A DNA stretch of 64,000 bases from the NCBI GenBank assembly GCA_012934845.2, contig WNNJ02000849.1, positions 1 through 64,000 of the forward strand, written 5' to 3'. Source of the DNA: Pomphorhynchus laevis (Eukaryota > Acanthocephala > Palaeacanthocephala > Echinorhynchida > Pomphorhynchidae). Below are positions 1 to 12,132 of the stretch, in pieces. The notes beneath the pieces are model-generated. The model was given only the letters and a program-made list of their open reading frames with translations, had not been told where the DNA came from and searched no databases. Numbering within the stretch: the first letter of the stretch is position 1; every line of letters begins with the position of its first letter. A program made the translations under genes and the position numbers.

Positions 1-40
1 AAATTAATATAAATTTATAAAATCTAAAATATTTATTAAT

Positions 41-293
41 ATCAAAATCGAAATGGCAAGACGCCCCGCATGAGATAGAAAATTTATTAAATTTTCGATT
101 CCAGATGAAATCATCATCAGAAATTGCGTATGCTTTTAAAATTTATGCTTTTAAAATTTTTTCATTTTTTTGTTTTTTTTAACAAAAAAATAACAGCATA
201 AATACACCATTTCTGATTATGATTCCAAACTGGAATCGAAAATTTAATAAATTTTCTACCTCATACGGATCGTCTTGCCATTTCAATTTTGAT
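41..293. repeat. Fold-back MITE, family A, copy 1
   Basis: The two ends are inverted copies of each other over about 55 bases: the left arm starts ATCAAAATCGAAATGGCAAG and the right arm ends with its complement. The arms enclose an A+T-rich loop and there is no coding capacity. The same element, with a shorter loop, lies at 55566-55738. Both copies are followed by a related tail containing GAGCACC, so the mobile unit may reach slightly beyond the arms. The likely class is a non-autonomous DNA transposon; the superfamily is not recognisable. Confidence 0.8.
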
Positions 294-429
294 AATTTAA
301 GAGTGACCCCGAGCACCTTCTGTTTCAATGATATTTATTAATAATAAAATCATTTAAAGTCATTAGTTTAAAATTATTTAAACGTTAGTTGACCAATAGA
401 TTATTAAATAATAGCTCAAATTATATTTG

Positions 430-835
430 TCTAGTTTGAGTTTTAAAACTATTTTTAGTACAATCCGGTCTGTTTTTATAATTGGAATTTAAAATAAACA
501 TCAATTTATGTGAATTGACTTATAAATACTAGATAATGTATCAGAATAAGAATCACAGGTCATCAAGTATACTGCTAAGCTATCAGGTTTCGGACTTTAT
601 TTATCGATCCAACATAGCAGCGAATTCATAGTTATCCAATATAACATCAAAATGTTCTCCTTTATTTTGATCCAGCTTCAATAATTATGAATTCAGTTTA
701 ATTTGAGAAATAATTTACAAAAAATCAATTTGTTTCTTATTATTCTTCATTCTTATTTTCTTCATTATTATGTTTTGTTTATTTTATTATTATATTAAAT
801 ACGTAGACTCAGTTAGCTGATTTGATTAGTATACG
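430..835 (+). repeat. Dispersed repeat family B, copy
   Basis: This is the commonest repeat of the window. Hallmarks are a tract reading TGAATTGACTTATAAATA, then a block with inverted arms CTGCTATG and CATAGCAG around a TCAGGTTTCGG core, and an end reading ACGTAGACTCAGTTAGCTGAT. This copy contains the core (about 540-680) and the end (796-830). At least a dozen whole or partial copies occur in both orientations. No open frame is kept. It behaves like a MITE or another short non-autonomous element. Confidence 0.65.
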
Positions 836-924
836 CATTTTATACAATAAATAATTTAAAAATAAATTAAATAATTAAAAATGATAGATAATTAAATAAG
901 ATTTTATACAATTTATTTTTATCT

Positions 925-1135
925 GTGAAATGTAATGATGTTACACTACTCTATGCTTTAATCCTAAACTTGTGTCTACAAACTAGTGTACGAATATCGT
1001 TACGAACAAGTTGCTGTTTCGTGACTATGTTCGTACACGAACCAGTTGTTATTTAATGACGATATTCGTACACTAGTTTGTTGGTACATGTTTAGGATTA
1101 TAGCCTATATCAAAATAACATCCTTACAGTTTACG
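925..1135. repeat. Fold-back MITE, family C, copy 1
   Basis: The left half (about 927-1010) and right half (about 1055-1135) are inverted copies. Each contains a tract like AATCCTAAAC and a GTGTACGAATATCG block. The intervening loop also carries GTTCGTACACGAAC-like palindromic pieces. Related single-arm copies lie at 38435-38560 and 38728-38860. It is non-coding, and its superfamily is unknown. Confidence 0.7.
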
Positions 1136-1139
1136 GACT

Positions 1140-1380
1140 AATAACCTGTTCTGGAAAGCCATTTCGAACTTATATTTATATAACGATAAAATGTATCACT
1201 GAAATTTTAATATAAACGTCAATTTTTATGAATAGACTAATAAATAGCAGACGATGTATAAGAATAAGGATTACGGATCATCATGAGGAACTGATATGTA
1301 ATCAGATTTCAGCCAATATTCATCAAGATACATTCCTCTAATGTATATTATTCTAATACAAAGTATATTATTTATTATCC
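1140..1380 (+). repeat. Family B repeat, partial copy
   Basis: The TATGAATAGACTAATAAATAG tract and the ATCATGAGGAACTG... block of family B are recognisable, followed by an A+T-rich tail. The copy is diverged and lacks a clean end. Confidence 0.5.
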
Positions 1381-1529
1381 ATCTATAAAATATTTTCTTT
1401 AGTTTAAATTTATTTTTAATAATATTTTGTTGATTTATATTTTTTACTATTTTCTGTTTTGTTGTTATTGATTGTTCTGTAAAATATTGTGATTAAAATA
1501 TTATAATTAAAATTAAGAATTATTGGTGC

Positions 1530-2055
1530 TTGAGCAAAAGAAATGGAAAATTTTTATTTGATATTTCGCTAACCTCTGTTAGCATCTTCAGAAATTTACC
1601 TAATTATGTAAATTGATATACCTGTGCAGCCCTTGTTATCATTTGAATTTTGATGACTATTTTTATAATTAGCAATTAATTGCAAAAATAGATAGGTTTT
1701 GAAATTGAAGGTTGCGCCTTCCCCATCCAACGATGATTTTAATTTGAAATCAGAAATGATTTCAATTGAATTTACAAAATGTAAGACGAAAGTCGAGTGA
1801 TCTTCAGTCAACACTAAAAGGATTGAAACGTAAGTATTGGATCAGTAGCTAATGAGGTTCACCAATACTGAAATGCATTTTTAGAATTTTCTGAATATGA
1901 ATTAGAGTTAGAATTCTAATTGTAATTTTCTGGAGATTTAATTTTCTGAAGATGCTAACAAAGGTGGTAAGCAAAATATCAAATAAATTTTTCCCATTTC
2001 TTTGGATCCAGGTGCAATAATTTTTTATCAATAATGGACTATTTACAAAAATAAA
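1530..2055. repeat. Mosaic of repeat families D and E
   Basis: Two dispersed families are interleaved. Family D has the core CTGAAGATGCTAAC with GATATTTCGCTAAC-like and TTGATCCAG blocks; it appears inverted at about 1530-1600 and forward at about 1930-2050. Family E, ending TTCACCAATACTGAAATG, lies between them (1607-1875), and part of it is inverted relative to the tandem copies at 14.5-15.3 kb. The short open frames here are incidental. Confidence 0.5.
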
Positions 2056-2100
2056 CTATTTAATCAACTATTTAATCAATAATCAACTATTTATAAATAT

Positions 2101-2857
2101 TTAAGAATTACAATTAAATTTTATAGTTAAAGTTTGCTTTGGTGCCAAAAGTTACTTTCATTATTGGTTTTTGGTCTAATTACCGAAACAATAAAGATAA
2201 CTTGTTCTTGCTGACCTTTCGACTTTTTACGGTCCTGATCACAACAGAAATTTGTTAATAATAAATGATTATATAAGATTTTATATAGTTTATATTTATA
2301 TCAAGTTAAAATTTAAAATTTAAATTTGAAATAAAAATCAATTTTAATAAATTGACTAATAAATAATAAACTAATTTAAATTTGTAGTTTTAAATTTATT
2401 ATTTTTGATTAAATCGAAAGTTTGATGAAGTTTCGATGAAAAGATGTTACCTTTTTTTATTGCAAAAAAAGTAATTTTCTGAAGATACTAACAGAGTTAG
2501 TGAAATATCAAATAAAAATATATCTTTGATCCAGTTCCACAATAATAGATTATTATCAACTACTTACAATTATTAAAATTGGTTGTTGCTATTATTACTA
2601 TTATAATTAGCATTTTGATAATAGTTTATCAGTACAAATTATTTAATTACTATAAAATGTTCTTGAAAATGTCACATTTAGAATTTCCCCTTGTTACTAT
2701 CTTCTGATTTCCTATCAGCAGCTTTTGACAATGTTTATATGACAAATTATAGACATAATTCCATATCAGCTTATTATTTAAATGTTCTTAGAAACATTTC
2801 TGAATTGCCAAACTAAATTTCGTTTTGATTTGAATAAAACCTAATATATTTTCACGG
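2101..2857. repeat. 757-bp long repeat, copy 1
   Basis: This stretch is repeated in the same orientation at 54718-55474 with the same length and only a handful of base differences by eye. It contains a family D core (about 2470-2570) but no open frame of note and no terminal repeats that I can see. The near identity points to recent transposition or duplication. The last 60 or so bases are followed at 2858-2930 by a second degenerate copy of the same end. Confidence 0.85.
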
Positions 2858-4435
2858 TTTTATCCCAAATTTCGTTTTTGATTTGGATAAAACCTAATAT
2901 ATTGTTACGGTTTTATCGATTTTACGATTAACAATAAATATATTTAATTTCATGGTATCTCAGCTACCCTGGTCATGAAAGATAGATCGCTGTTTAATTG
3001 AATTGTGGATAGAGTATTTGCTGAGAAACGTAGAATATCGCTTGATGTATGTAATTCTTATATGCGGTTGCATGTGACATTGACATTTGTGACATGACAT
3101 TTATTATAATAAAATCAAAATATGTATATTTTATATTCCAAATAACATTTGCTATCAATTTGCCTGCATTACACACAATTATTGCGACTGTTTTTAACAA
3201 GGTATCACATTCTTACTATTCTATCCTATAGAAGGCAGCTGTGTTATGAACGTAAATGATTAAATCTTACATTATGTTTCTATAATGATTGAATCTATTA
3301 AAAGCTTAATTAGCCAGTATAATTTTTTATTTAAAACAAAGATATTCGATGTGAACTATAACCGTTTTGTGTTTGAAAACATTTAAAGTACATAACATGT
3401 GAACAAACAAATTTCGTATAAAGGCAATACAACCATGTGATGTGCCTTATATCCAATAAAAAATACAAAACAGATAGAAATAATATTCGAACAAGCAGCA
3501 AAAATGTACAAATGATATGTAAACCAAAAAAATAAAATCGGAAAATTCGAAATACATAGGGTGAAATATCTTTATGAATGAAATAAATAATTTATAAGGA
3601 TGTATTTAGGCATAAGAACGCGCAATATTTATCTATTTAACTATTATTGTATTATGTATTTAAGTTATTAATTAATAAGTTAACTTATTAATATTAAAAT
3701 TAATATCAAATAAATATTAATATTAAATATTAATATTTAATACTTAATATTAAACTTATTTAGTAATTTTTATTAAGTTTTATGTTGTTTTACTAAATAA
3801 GGTTTAATACTTATTTGTAGTAAATTATAAAATTATAGTATAGTCAGATCAGCTAGCAAAGTCAACTTTTGAAAATAAAGACAAATAATTATAATTTAGT
3901 TCAGTTAATAATATAATATCCAATAATATATTATATATTTTATTATATTATATAATATATTATATTATAATATATCTAACATATAATATATTATATTAAA
4001 ATATAAATAATATAATATATAAAATATTATTAATAATATTTAATAATATAAATTTGTAGTAAATTATAAGTTAGCAAAGTCAACTTATAAAAATAAAGAT
4101 AAATAATTATAAATAATTATACTAAATTTTATTTAATTTATATTTGTGTAAAGTTGCAATTTAAAATTTAAATTTATTTTGTTGATATTTGTGTTTTACG
4201 ATTTAATAAAAAGAAAGATCAAAGAAGTGCTATATGTAAAGGTTAAAATTGAAATGTTCAAAGAATTATCAAAACAGTTTTCTTTTTATTTGCACGAATG
4301 ATTTTTGTTCCAAAAATAGGCATTACTTCCAGAAATAGTTAAATTTATATTTACAATATAAATTGACTTATTATTGACAATTATTTTAATTGACTTTTCG
4401 CCTTATTTGTAAATTTTCCTTGTGTTACCTTTAAG
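2858..4435. other. A+T-rich stretch upstream of the BAG exons
   Basis: No convincing exon is seen. It contains long runs of ATAAT/TATTA simple sequence (about 3640-4040) and a local duplication of a TTATAAGTTAGCAAAGTCAAC-like motif (about 3860 and 4075). The missing 5' exon or exons of the BAG-domain gene may lie here or to the left of the window, but I could not identify them. Confidence 0.5.
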
Positions 4436-7400
4436 CTCAAAATCAACAGCAATCGCAAAACACTCCAACAATACAAGTGAATCATCATACTAATTCATCA
4501 GAAGATGTCAGCAATAGATTCCAAAACACAGACAACCCACCTGGTTATTTTTTAAACTCTTCATTACATCCTTCCGATGACTTCTCGCTACATCCACAAG
4601 GATTGGTATGATGTCTTTATGATAATTTAAGTGACAATTTATAACTAGACATTTTTTTCACGAGTGTGCATACTATAAAATAAACTATAAAATTTTCGCA
4701 GAGTTTTGTATTAAAGTTTGCTGCTCACTGAAAGAAACAAATGTTTCTTTCACATTACAAAATGCTAAACCAATAGAAGAAGTTTTAGAACTTAAACAAT
4801 TACTATTGCACTTAGAACTAATGTCATAAAAAAATGCTCGTAGCAGTGCGATCAACTGAAATTATGTTTCAATAAGTTTCAGTCATGCAAATTTTCATGC
4901 ATTAGGTTAAGAGTATAATTTTATCTAAGATATTTAGAATATAACTTATCTAAGATATTTTGAATGTAAATATTTTTTAATAATGACGTAATTTATACGT
5001 CACTTTAGGTTATGAGCAAACGTTTTAGCTAACAAAAATTAGTTTTAATGGTAATTTGTCGATTTGGTAATAATTAACTAAAGTATATAAATAATCAATA
5101 AATGGCTTAAATATAATAATGTACATAATTCTTAATAAATATAATAATCTTATTCTTACTTAACATTAAACGTAGAATTTTAGTTAAACATGAATGTTTA
5201 TTTTAAAACGTTCCTCAAAATGAATAAACTGATTAACAAAGTCATTGTAAGTGAGCATTATTGTATTTTTTACAAAACATACACATAGGTAATTTCGATA
5301 TTTTGTTACATTGTCTTTTAAAGTCTTTCGATAAATTCATTATATTGATTTTTGCAATAAACTATATTTTAGAATTGATATTTTAATTTGACTCCAAATT
5401 CATTTCATTATCAAAACATTATTTAAAACTTTTAATTTATTAATAATATAAGAATTTATTTTTATTCTTATTTTTATAATAAATATAAAATTTATATAAT
5501 TAATTCTTAATAAATATAATATTTTTATAATATTTTTATTTTTAAATAATAAAAATATTATTTAAAAATATTATTAGGAGCTTGCTAGGATCCAATAGTT
5601 CTATTTTACAATTTATGCATACTCTCGATCCTTACGTACGGTTATCCAACTTTTTGCACATTGTCCCAAAGAGAGCATAGTATGCTTGTGAGAATTCACA
5701 GTAAAGCTCAATCAATATGTGGATGCGAGTTGCCTACATTTGATGCAATTCTAGTCAATATTTTCAAGAAAAAAGCAAACTCGAACTTTCTTTAAACGCT
5801 TACTGAACAGTCTTTTTTGTGTTACAACAATAATCATTTATACTCAGCTGCTCTACGATCAAATCGTAAGTGGGCAACAGCTTGTTGTAGGACAGAACAT
5901 CTAAAAAATAGCTTTCTCTACCGGGCTCTTGATTACATAAATTCGTGTGGAAAATAAACTTCGGATCTTCAAAACTGTTCACGTTCCAAATATCAAACTA
6001 CTATTTATTTTGGCTATTTATTTCTCTATATTGTTATCAATTTGTACAATGAAAGTGTTACAAATAGCGAAGATATCCGCTATTTGGGGTTTTGATAAAT
6101 AAAGGATCTTGAATTAATAAATAAAGGATCTTGAGGATCATAGAAAAATTAGTTTTATTAATTTTGCAGAATTAGTTAAATTAATTAATGTACATTACAA
6201 ATACAATCGGTTAATATTTAGCTTAAATCTGTATTTAGTCTTCTCAAATTCCAATTAAAAGAGAAAAATCTTTCAGTGCTAACAACCTTTGCGATCCCGA
6301 TCTACAATTCCAACGCTTTCAAAATTTTCCACGATTCCCGAGAACTCTACCGCAATTTCACGATCGATCATTTATGATGAATTCGCCTTACAACTTTAAT
6401 CACTATCCATATCATCAGTTTAGCACGTTACCGACTCAACCGGAGATTCCAGAGCCAGAAACCTTCCTCGACGATCGAAACTTTTACCAGCCTGTACAAA
6501 TTGACCATATGAATCCAACATACTATGAATACCAACACGAGCCATTCCATTCTGACAGATATCGCACATGTAAGCAATTATTATATTAAATTTATAAAAA
6601 AAAATTTTATTAAATTTATAAATTATTATAAATAAATGTCTCGATACACGTGTAACAACGTACCCGCAATTGGCCTTAGCACTGCCATTCAAAGGGTCAA
6701 TGCGGGATTTCCAAAGAAGAAACTGAAGAATCTACGATCGAATTTTTCGTTCAACATTTATATTTATAAATAAATATTAAATTTGTTATTTATTATTTTT
6801 TCTTTTCTAAGTCAAAACGAGATAAATGTTATTGTAAAAAACTATATTTCGTTGACATCTGCCACCAAGACATGCAAACCTATTTATTTATTCTATTTTT
6901 TTTATTAATTTCTATTTTTATTATATATTATATAATACAATATTATATATATTATATATTATAAAATATTATATATTGGCAATATTGTAATAGTTGATGA
7001 TAAATCATTATCTTTAAGCACTTGTTTTTCTTTATTTTCTAAATCAAGAAGAGGTAAATTTTATTGTAAAGGCTATATTTCGTTGACCAATGCCACCAGA
7101 CAATCAGATATTCAAGCATTTTTATAATAAATTTGATATAAGATAAATAAATTTGATATTAGATTACTTGCAAAACTCATTTTTATTTATTCTCTAACAA
7201 ACAAAAATTCAAATTGAGTTTTACGAAGTTAAAATTTAGTTATTAAGGTTTTCACAACTTAATTACTTTTGACCCGTTTTTTAGTTATACTCTTTTAGAT
7301 GATTTTATTAACTAATACTAGAAATCTTTCTGAATCCTTGTTAAGATAGACAGCCATTTGAAAGCAACTGGTCCACGAACTTTACCCATCCTGTTCAGCA

Positions 7401-10400
7401 AGGCTCAAATAACCAGTACCAAATTCCGACAAATGATAATCAATTCAATTGGCATGATCAGAATAGAAATATACTCCCTCAAAAAGAGCGACTACTAAGA
7501 AGGAGGGATTCTAGTGAGCCTCCCAACATTTCCTCAAGAGATGAGCTACATTCGCGTTCCCAGTTAAACCGTCTTGAGCAGAATGTCAATAATTTATTAA
7601 ATGATCCTCGTCAATATTTTGATATCAATCTAAAATCTCAATTGATTAATTTTGTGAATTTTATGAAAAACAAAATCGAAAAGGATGGAAATCAACAACA
7701 GTGGCAAATAAGCGTTCAAAATAAAGCTGAAGATTTACTACTTAAGCTTGCCGAATTCGGTAAGTTGTTCGATCACAATTCATCATATTTTTTCTATTGC
7801 AATGATAAAGAAATTAAACGATTTTAAAATTAAACATTTAAAATGTTTTTAATTTTAAAAGATTCAACTATTAAAATTAAACGATTTTAAAATTAATCAA
7901 AAATGTTTGAATTTTTAACTTTCAAATATTATTATCGAATGTTTATTTACTTTAAATGCTTTTAATTTTATGAAATAAAATATATTACTATTAAATAAAT
8001 ATATTCCCTTTTATAAACAATATATTAATAAATTAATATAAAATATATTATTATATTATCTGTTTTAATTTAAGTTCTAAATGATTCAATTTTAATAATT
8101 AATTATAATTAATTTAAAAATCATTGATTATAATGATTGAATGGCTAAATTAATATAAAATATATTATTATATTATCTGTTTTAATTTAAGTTCTAAATC
8201 ATTCAATTTTAATAATTAATTATAATTAATTTAAAAATCATTGATTATAATGATTGAATGGCTAAATTAATATAAAATATATTATTATATTATCTGTTTT
8301 AATTTAAGTTCTAAATCATTCAATTTTAATAATTAATTATAATTAATTTAAAAATCATTGATTATAATGATTGAATGGCTAAATTAATATAAAATATATT
8401 ATTATATTATCTGTTTTAATTTAAGTTCTAAATCATTCAATTTTAATAATTAATTATAATTAATTTAAAAATCATTGATTATAATGATTGAATGGCTAAA
8501 TTAATATAAAATATATTATTATATTATCTGTTTTAATTTAAGTTCTAAATGATTCAATTTTAATAATTAATTATAATTAATTTAAAAATCATTGATTATA
8601 ATGATTGAATGGCTAAATTAATATAAAATATATTATTATATTATCTGTTTTAATTTAAGTTCTAAATCATTCAATTTTAATAATTAATTATAATTAATTT
8701 AAAAATCATTGATTATAATGATTGAATGGCTAAATTAATATAAAATATATTATTATATTATCTGTTTTAATTTAAGTTCTAAATGATTCAATTTTAATAA
8801 TTAATTATAATTAATTTAAAAATCATTGATTATAATGATTGAATGGCTAAATTAATATAAAATATATTATTATATTATCTGTTTTAATTTAAGTTCTAAA
8901 TCATTCAATTTTAATAATTAATTATAATTAATTTAAAAATCATTGATTATAATGATTGAATGGCTAAATTAATATAAAATATATTATTATATTATCTGTT
9001 TTAATTTAAGTTCTAAATCATTCAATTTTAATAATTAATTATAATTAATTTAAAAATCATTGATTATAATGATTGAATGGCTAAATTAATATAAAATATA
9101 TTATTATATTATCTGTTTTAATTTAAGTTCTAAATCATTCAATTTTAATAATTAATTATAATTAATTTAAAAATCATTGATTATAATGATTGAATGGCTA
9201 AATTAATATAAAATATATTATTATATTATCTGTTTTAATTTAAGTTCTAAATCATTCAATTTTAATAATTAATTATAATTAATTTAAAAATCATTGATTA
9301 TAATGATTGAATGGCTAAATTAATATAAAATATATTATTATATTATCTGTTTTAATTTAAGTTCTAAATGATTCAATTTTAATAATTAATTATAATTAAT
9401 TTAAAAATCATTGATTATAATGATTGAATGGCTAAATTAATATAAAATATATTATTATATTATCTGTTTTAATTTAAGTTCTAAATCATTCAATTTTAAT
9501 AATTAATTATAATTAATTTAAAAATCATTGATTATAATGATTGAATGGCTAAATTAATATAAAATATATTATTATATTATCTGTTTTAATTTAAGTTCTA
9601 AATCATTCAATTTTAATAATTAATTATAATTAATTTAAAAATCATTGATTATAATGATTGAATGGCTAAATTAATATAAAATATATTATTATATTATCTG
9701 TTTTAATTTAAGTTCTAAATCATTCAATTTTAATAATTAATTATAATTAATTTAAAAATCATTGATTATAATGATTGAATGGCTAAATTAATATAAAATA
9801 TATTATTATATTATCTGTTTTAATTTAAGTTCTAAATCATTCAATTTTAATAATTAATTATAATTAATTTAAAAATCATTGATTATAATGATATAATTGC
9901 ATATATTAATTATGATGTATGTATATAATTTCATATATTTGTTGTAATTATATAAATTATCATAGGTATCTTTAAGGAAAAAATTATTTTTACAAAATGA
10001 ATTATCATGTGAATTATTTATGAAAATTCAGTAGAAATGTAACTATATAAAATTAAATTTTAATTGTAAATTATCTAGTTATCGTTATTTCTTTTATTTC
10101 GATTTACGACAGCAATTTTATGGGAAATTTAACACTTTTAATTTTAAACACTTAAGAATCTGAATCTTCTGGTTACCTTCGCTAATTTATATATTTCGGT
10201 GTAACTAATTTATTGCAATTGCCCATAAATCAATGCAATGGCTCATTCTAAATAAATCGACAAAATATTTTCTCGATCTGTAATTGTGATAAACGATCAA
10301 TGATAAAGAGAGCATTCATAATTGCAGGCGGAAATGTACAAGAAATTAAAGAAAAACAAGTAATTTTCCATTATAATATTTTAAAGCGACAATTAGAATC

Positions 10401-12132
10401 GTTCGATTCACAACCGTGTGCACTTTTGTCTGATTTTCAGCCAAGTGTGATGGGATTAACTATCACAAAATTGTAAAAGAATTTCACATTTATGAGTTCG
10501 TTATTAAGTTTATTATTTCCGGTATATAGAAATCATATAAATTGAAACATGTTTATCCAAAATCCAATATTTCATTGCGGCTAGTAATTCGAATGTTCCT
10601 TCACAATTGTTCTTCAAAATATAAAGACCGTTTTCCGAATTTTCAAGAAACTGTTTTCAAATCAGAATCGTGGTCATTGTATTTCTCATTCTAAAAACTA
10701 CATTTATCGTTTACTAAACTTTACGAAACATCGATAGGCTCTGTATTTATCGGTAATTACACGTTTAGTTCTCTACCGTTGAAATGATTGGAACCTACAA
10801 TGGGATAATTATTTGATCGTAGTAACTCTTCAAATCTTTTGTGTAGCAAATGTATCTACGAATAGTTTAGCAAAACTGTTAAACATAAGTTTATTCAATA
10901 AACTGTGTCTAAAGTTTCGGTGATCTTACTTATGAAATCGCTGTTTGAGAATCGCTGTTTAAAAACATCGAATATATGGATGTACAATTCATTATAATTG
11001 ATGTTAGATCATCAATAGCATCATTAATGCTAGATTCAAATATCTATTTTGAAATTTCGACGAACAGCAATACTCGTTTACTCTGGTGGCTGTTGAATCG
11101 CTGGGCGTAATAGAGCCAGATATGACAGCGTTCATGCAGCAGCAAGATAATAAACTAAGGTTTATAATCAGAGAACCGCGCTCTTTTAATTGACTCATGT
11201 AGCAACTGAGGGTGGCGGTGCAGCGGGGCAACGCTGCCTCCTTCATTGAGTCGGCGGTGACTCTCTAATCTCAAATTATCACTTTTGATTTTGTCCGTTT
11301 AAATCTATTTTATTTTGTAATAATTTTGAAACTAAATTTTGTAAAAAAGGAGATTACAAAAGTTTTATTATTTTGCTTACCGATTAGTAGAATGGATCAA
11401 AGTGAGAAGAAAATTATAATTTTCGAACATTAAATTTTCTACAATATTTCAAAACCTGCGTTTTGTTAACTTCTAAATGTAAACGATTTAATGCATTAGT
11501 TCATTAAACACCGTTGAACGATTTAATGAACACCGTTTCTTCACTTTCAATGAAGAAACAGTGTTCAACACGTACTACTGCGCTTAATATAAATACATTT
11601 TAATGCAATTTTATTAGAAACAATCGAAATCATATTTTTTATGATTTTAGAACTTTCTGCGAATTCAGTAGTGCCGTTACCTTACGAACATTTACCGGAG
11701 AGGCCATCAGCTCCAAGCGAAAGTTCTGAAAGCAAATCATATTCACATGAGGCAGAATTATCCCCATCGTTTTCAAGCAAGCGGACGGATTTCGATAATG
11801 AGTTGGATCGGTTGAGTGAATGGATGCAGAATAGTCTTTCAATCCAGTGTAATGAATTCATTGAAAAAAGTGTAAAAGATAATGGTAGCAATGTCGATCA
11901 TTTCAACAGAGAACATCAATACTTGCAGGATCAGATCACAAAGGCTTTGTGCAAATGCGATGCTATTAGTGGCAAGTCACTACCGGCACAAACTAGACAA
12001 AGACGAAAAGACACGGTAAAGTCACTTGAAGATATGGCTTCGAAACTTGATTCACATCACCGTTTTAACACAAGCGCGTTTGTAGCGCTGGTCGGCGAAA
12101 GTAGCACTAATGACGATAATAAAGCCGCATAA
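4436..12132 (+). CDS. BAG-domain protein (BAG3/Starvin-like), 5' end missing
   Basis: Four exons join in frame: 4436-4605, 6239-6569, 7346-7759 and 11651-12132 (TAA at 12130). They give 465 codons without an initiator, so at least one upstream exon is missing. The first three exons encode a low-complexity chain rich in Q, N, P, H and Y. The last exon holds a C-terminal BAG-type helical bundle at about residues 357-443 of this partial protein: EHQYLQDQITKALCKCDAI, then RQRRKDTVKSLEDMASKLD. This fits the family pattern of a helix with EYxxLxExLT followed by R-x-x-RK. BAG domains bind the Hsp70 ATPase domain and promote nucleotide release; disordered N-termini are common in the family. The role is inferred from this domain alone, and no WW domain was seen. 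The last intron (7760-11650) holds a satellite array and a dead LINE. A possible poly(A) signal is AATAAA at 12591. The acceptor of the third exon (7345) was chosen by phase. Confidence 0.75.
5630..5985 (-). other. Unclassified coding-like remnant in BAG intron
   Basis: The stretch is less A+T-rich than its surroundings. The minus strand has a 60-codon open run ending at 5800, with motifs such as EDPKFIFHTNLC and PTYDLIVEQL, followed by broken frame. It lies antisense in the intron between BAG exons 4436-4605 and 6239-6569. It could be a transposon gene remnant; I recognise no family. Confidence 0.25.
8031..9892. repeat. 117-bp satellite array, about 16 units
   Basis: The unit starts AATTAATATAAAATATATT and repeats every 117 bases for 15.9 copies. 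By eye the copies differ only at one position, C or G in TTCTAAATSATTCAATT. The G form is in units 1, 5, 7 and 12. Each unit contains arms CATTCAAT and ATTGAATG that can pair, and an inner AATCATT...AATGATT pair. The array is wholly inside the last intron of the BAG-domain gene. Confidence 0.95.
11062..11268 (+). pseudogene. RLE-type LINE fossil (C-terminal endonuclease tail)
   Basis: Read in one frame this encodes LVAVESLGV, and later LRVAVQRGNAASF, before a final TAA at 11266. These match the tail of the restriction-like endonuclease domain at 47065-47448 (PVAVESIGALG, then ISAAIQRGNSTYV). Two in-frame stops (TGA and TAG) lie between the blocks, so the copy is dead. It is a 5'-truncated non-LTR element fragment in the last BAG intron, G+C-richer than its surroundings. 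Nothing of the reverse transcriptase is visible. Confidence 0.6.

Noticed and set aside
6420-6692. 90-codon minus-strand open frame
   Set aside because: Shadow of the second BAG-gene exon; no domain.
8031-9892. CRISPR-like array
   Set aside because: Units are contiguous with no unique spacers, and the DNA is eukaryotic; it is a satellite.
11639-11891. Minus-strand frames over the last BAG exon
   Set aside because: Antisense shadows of the BAG-domain exon.
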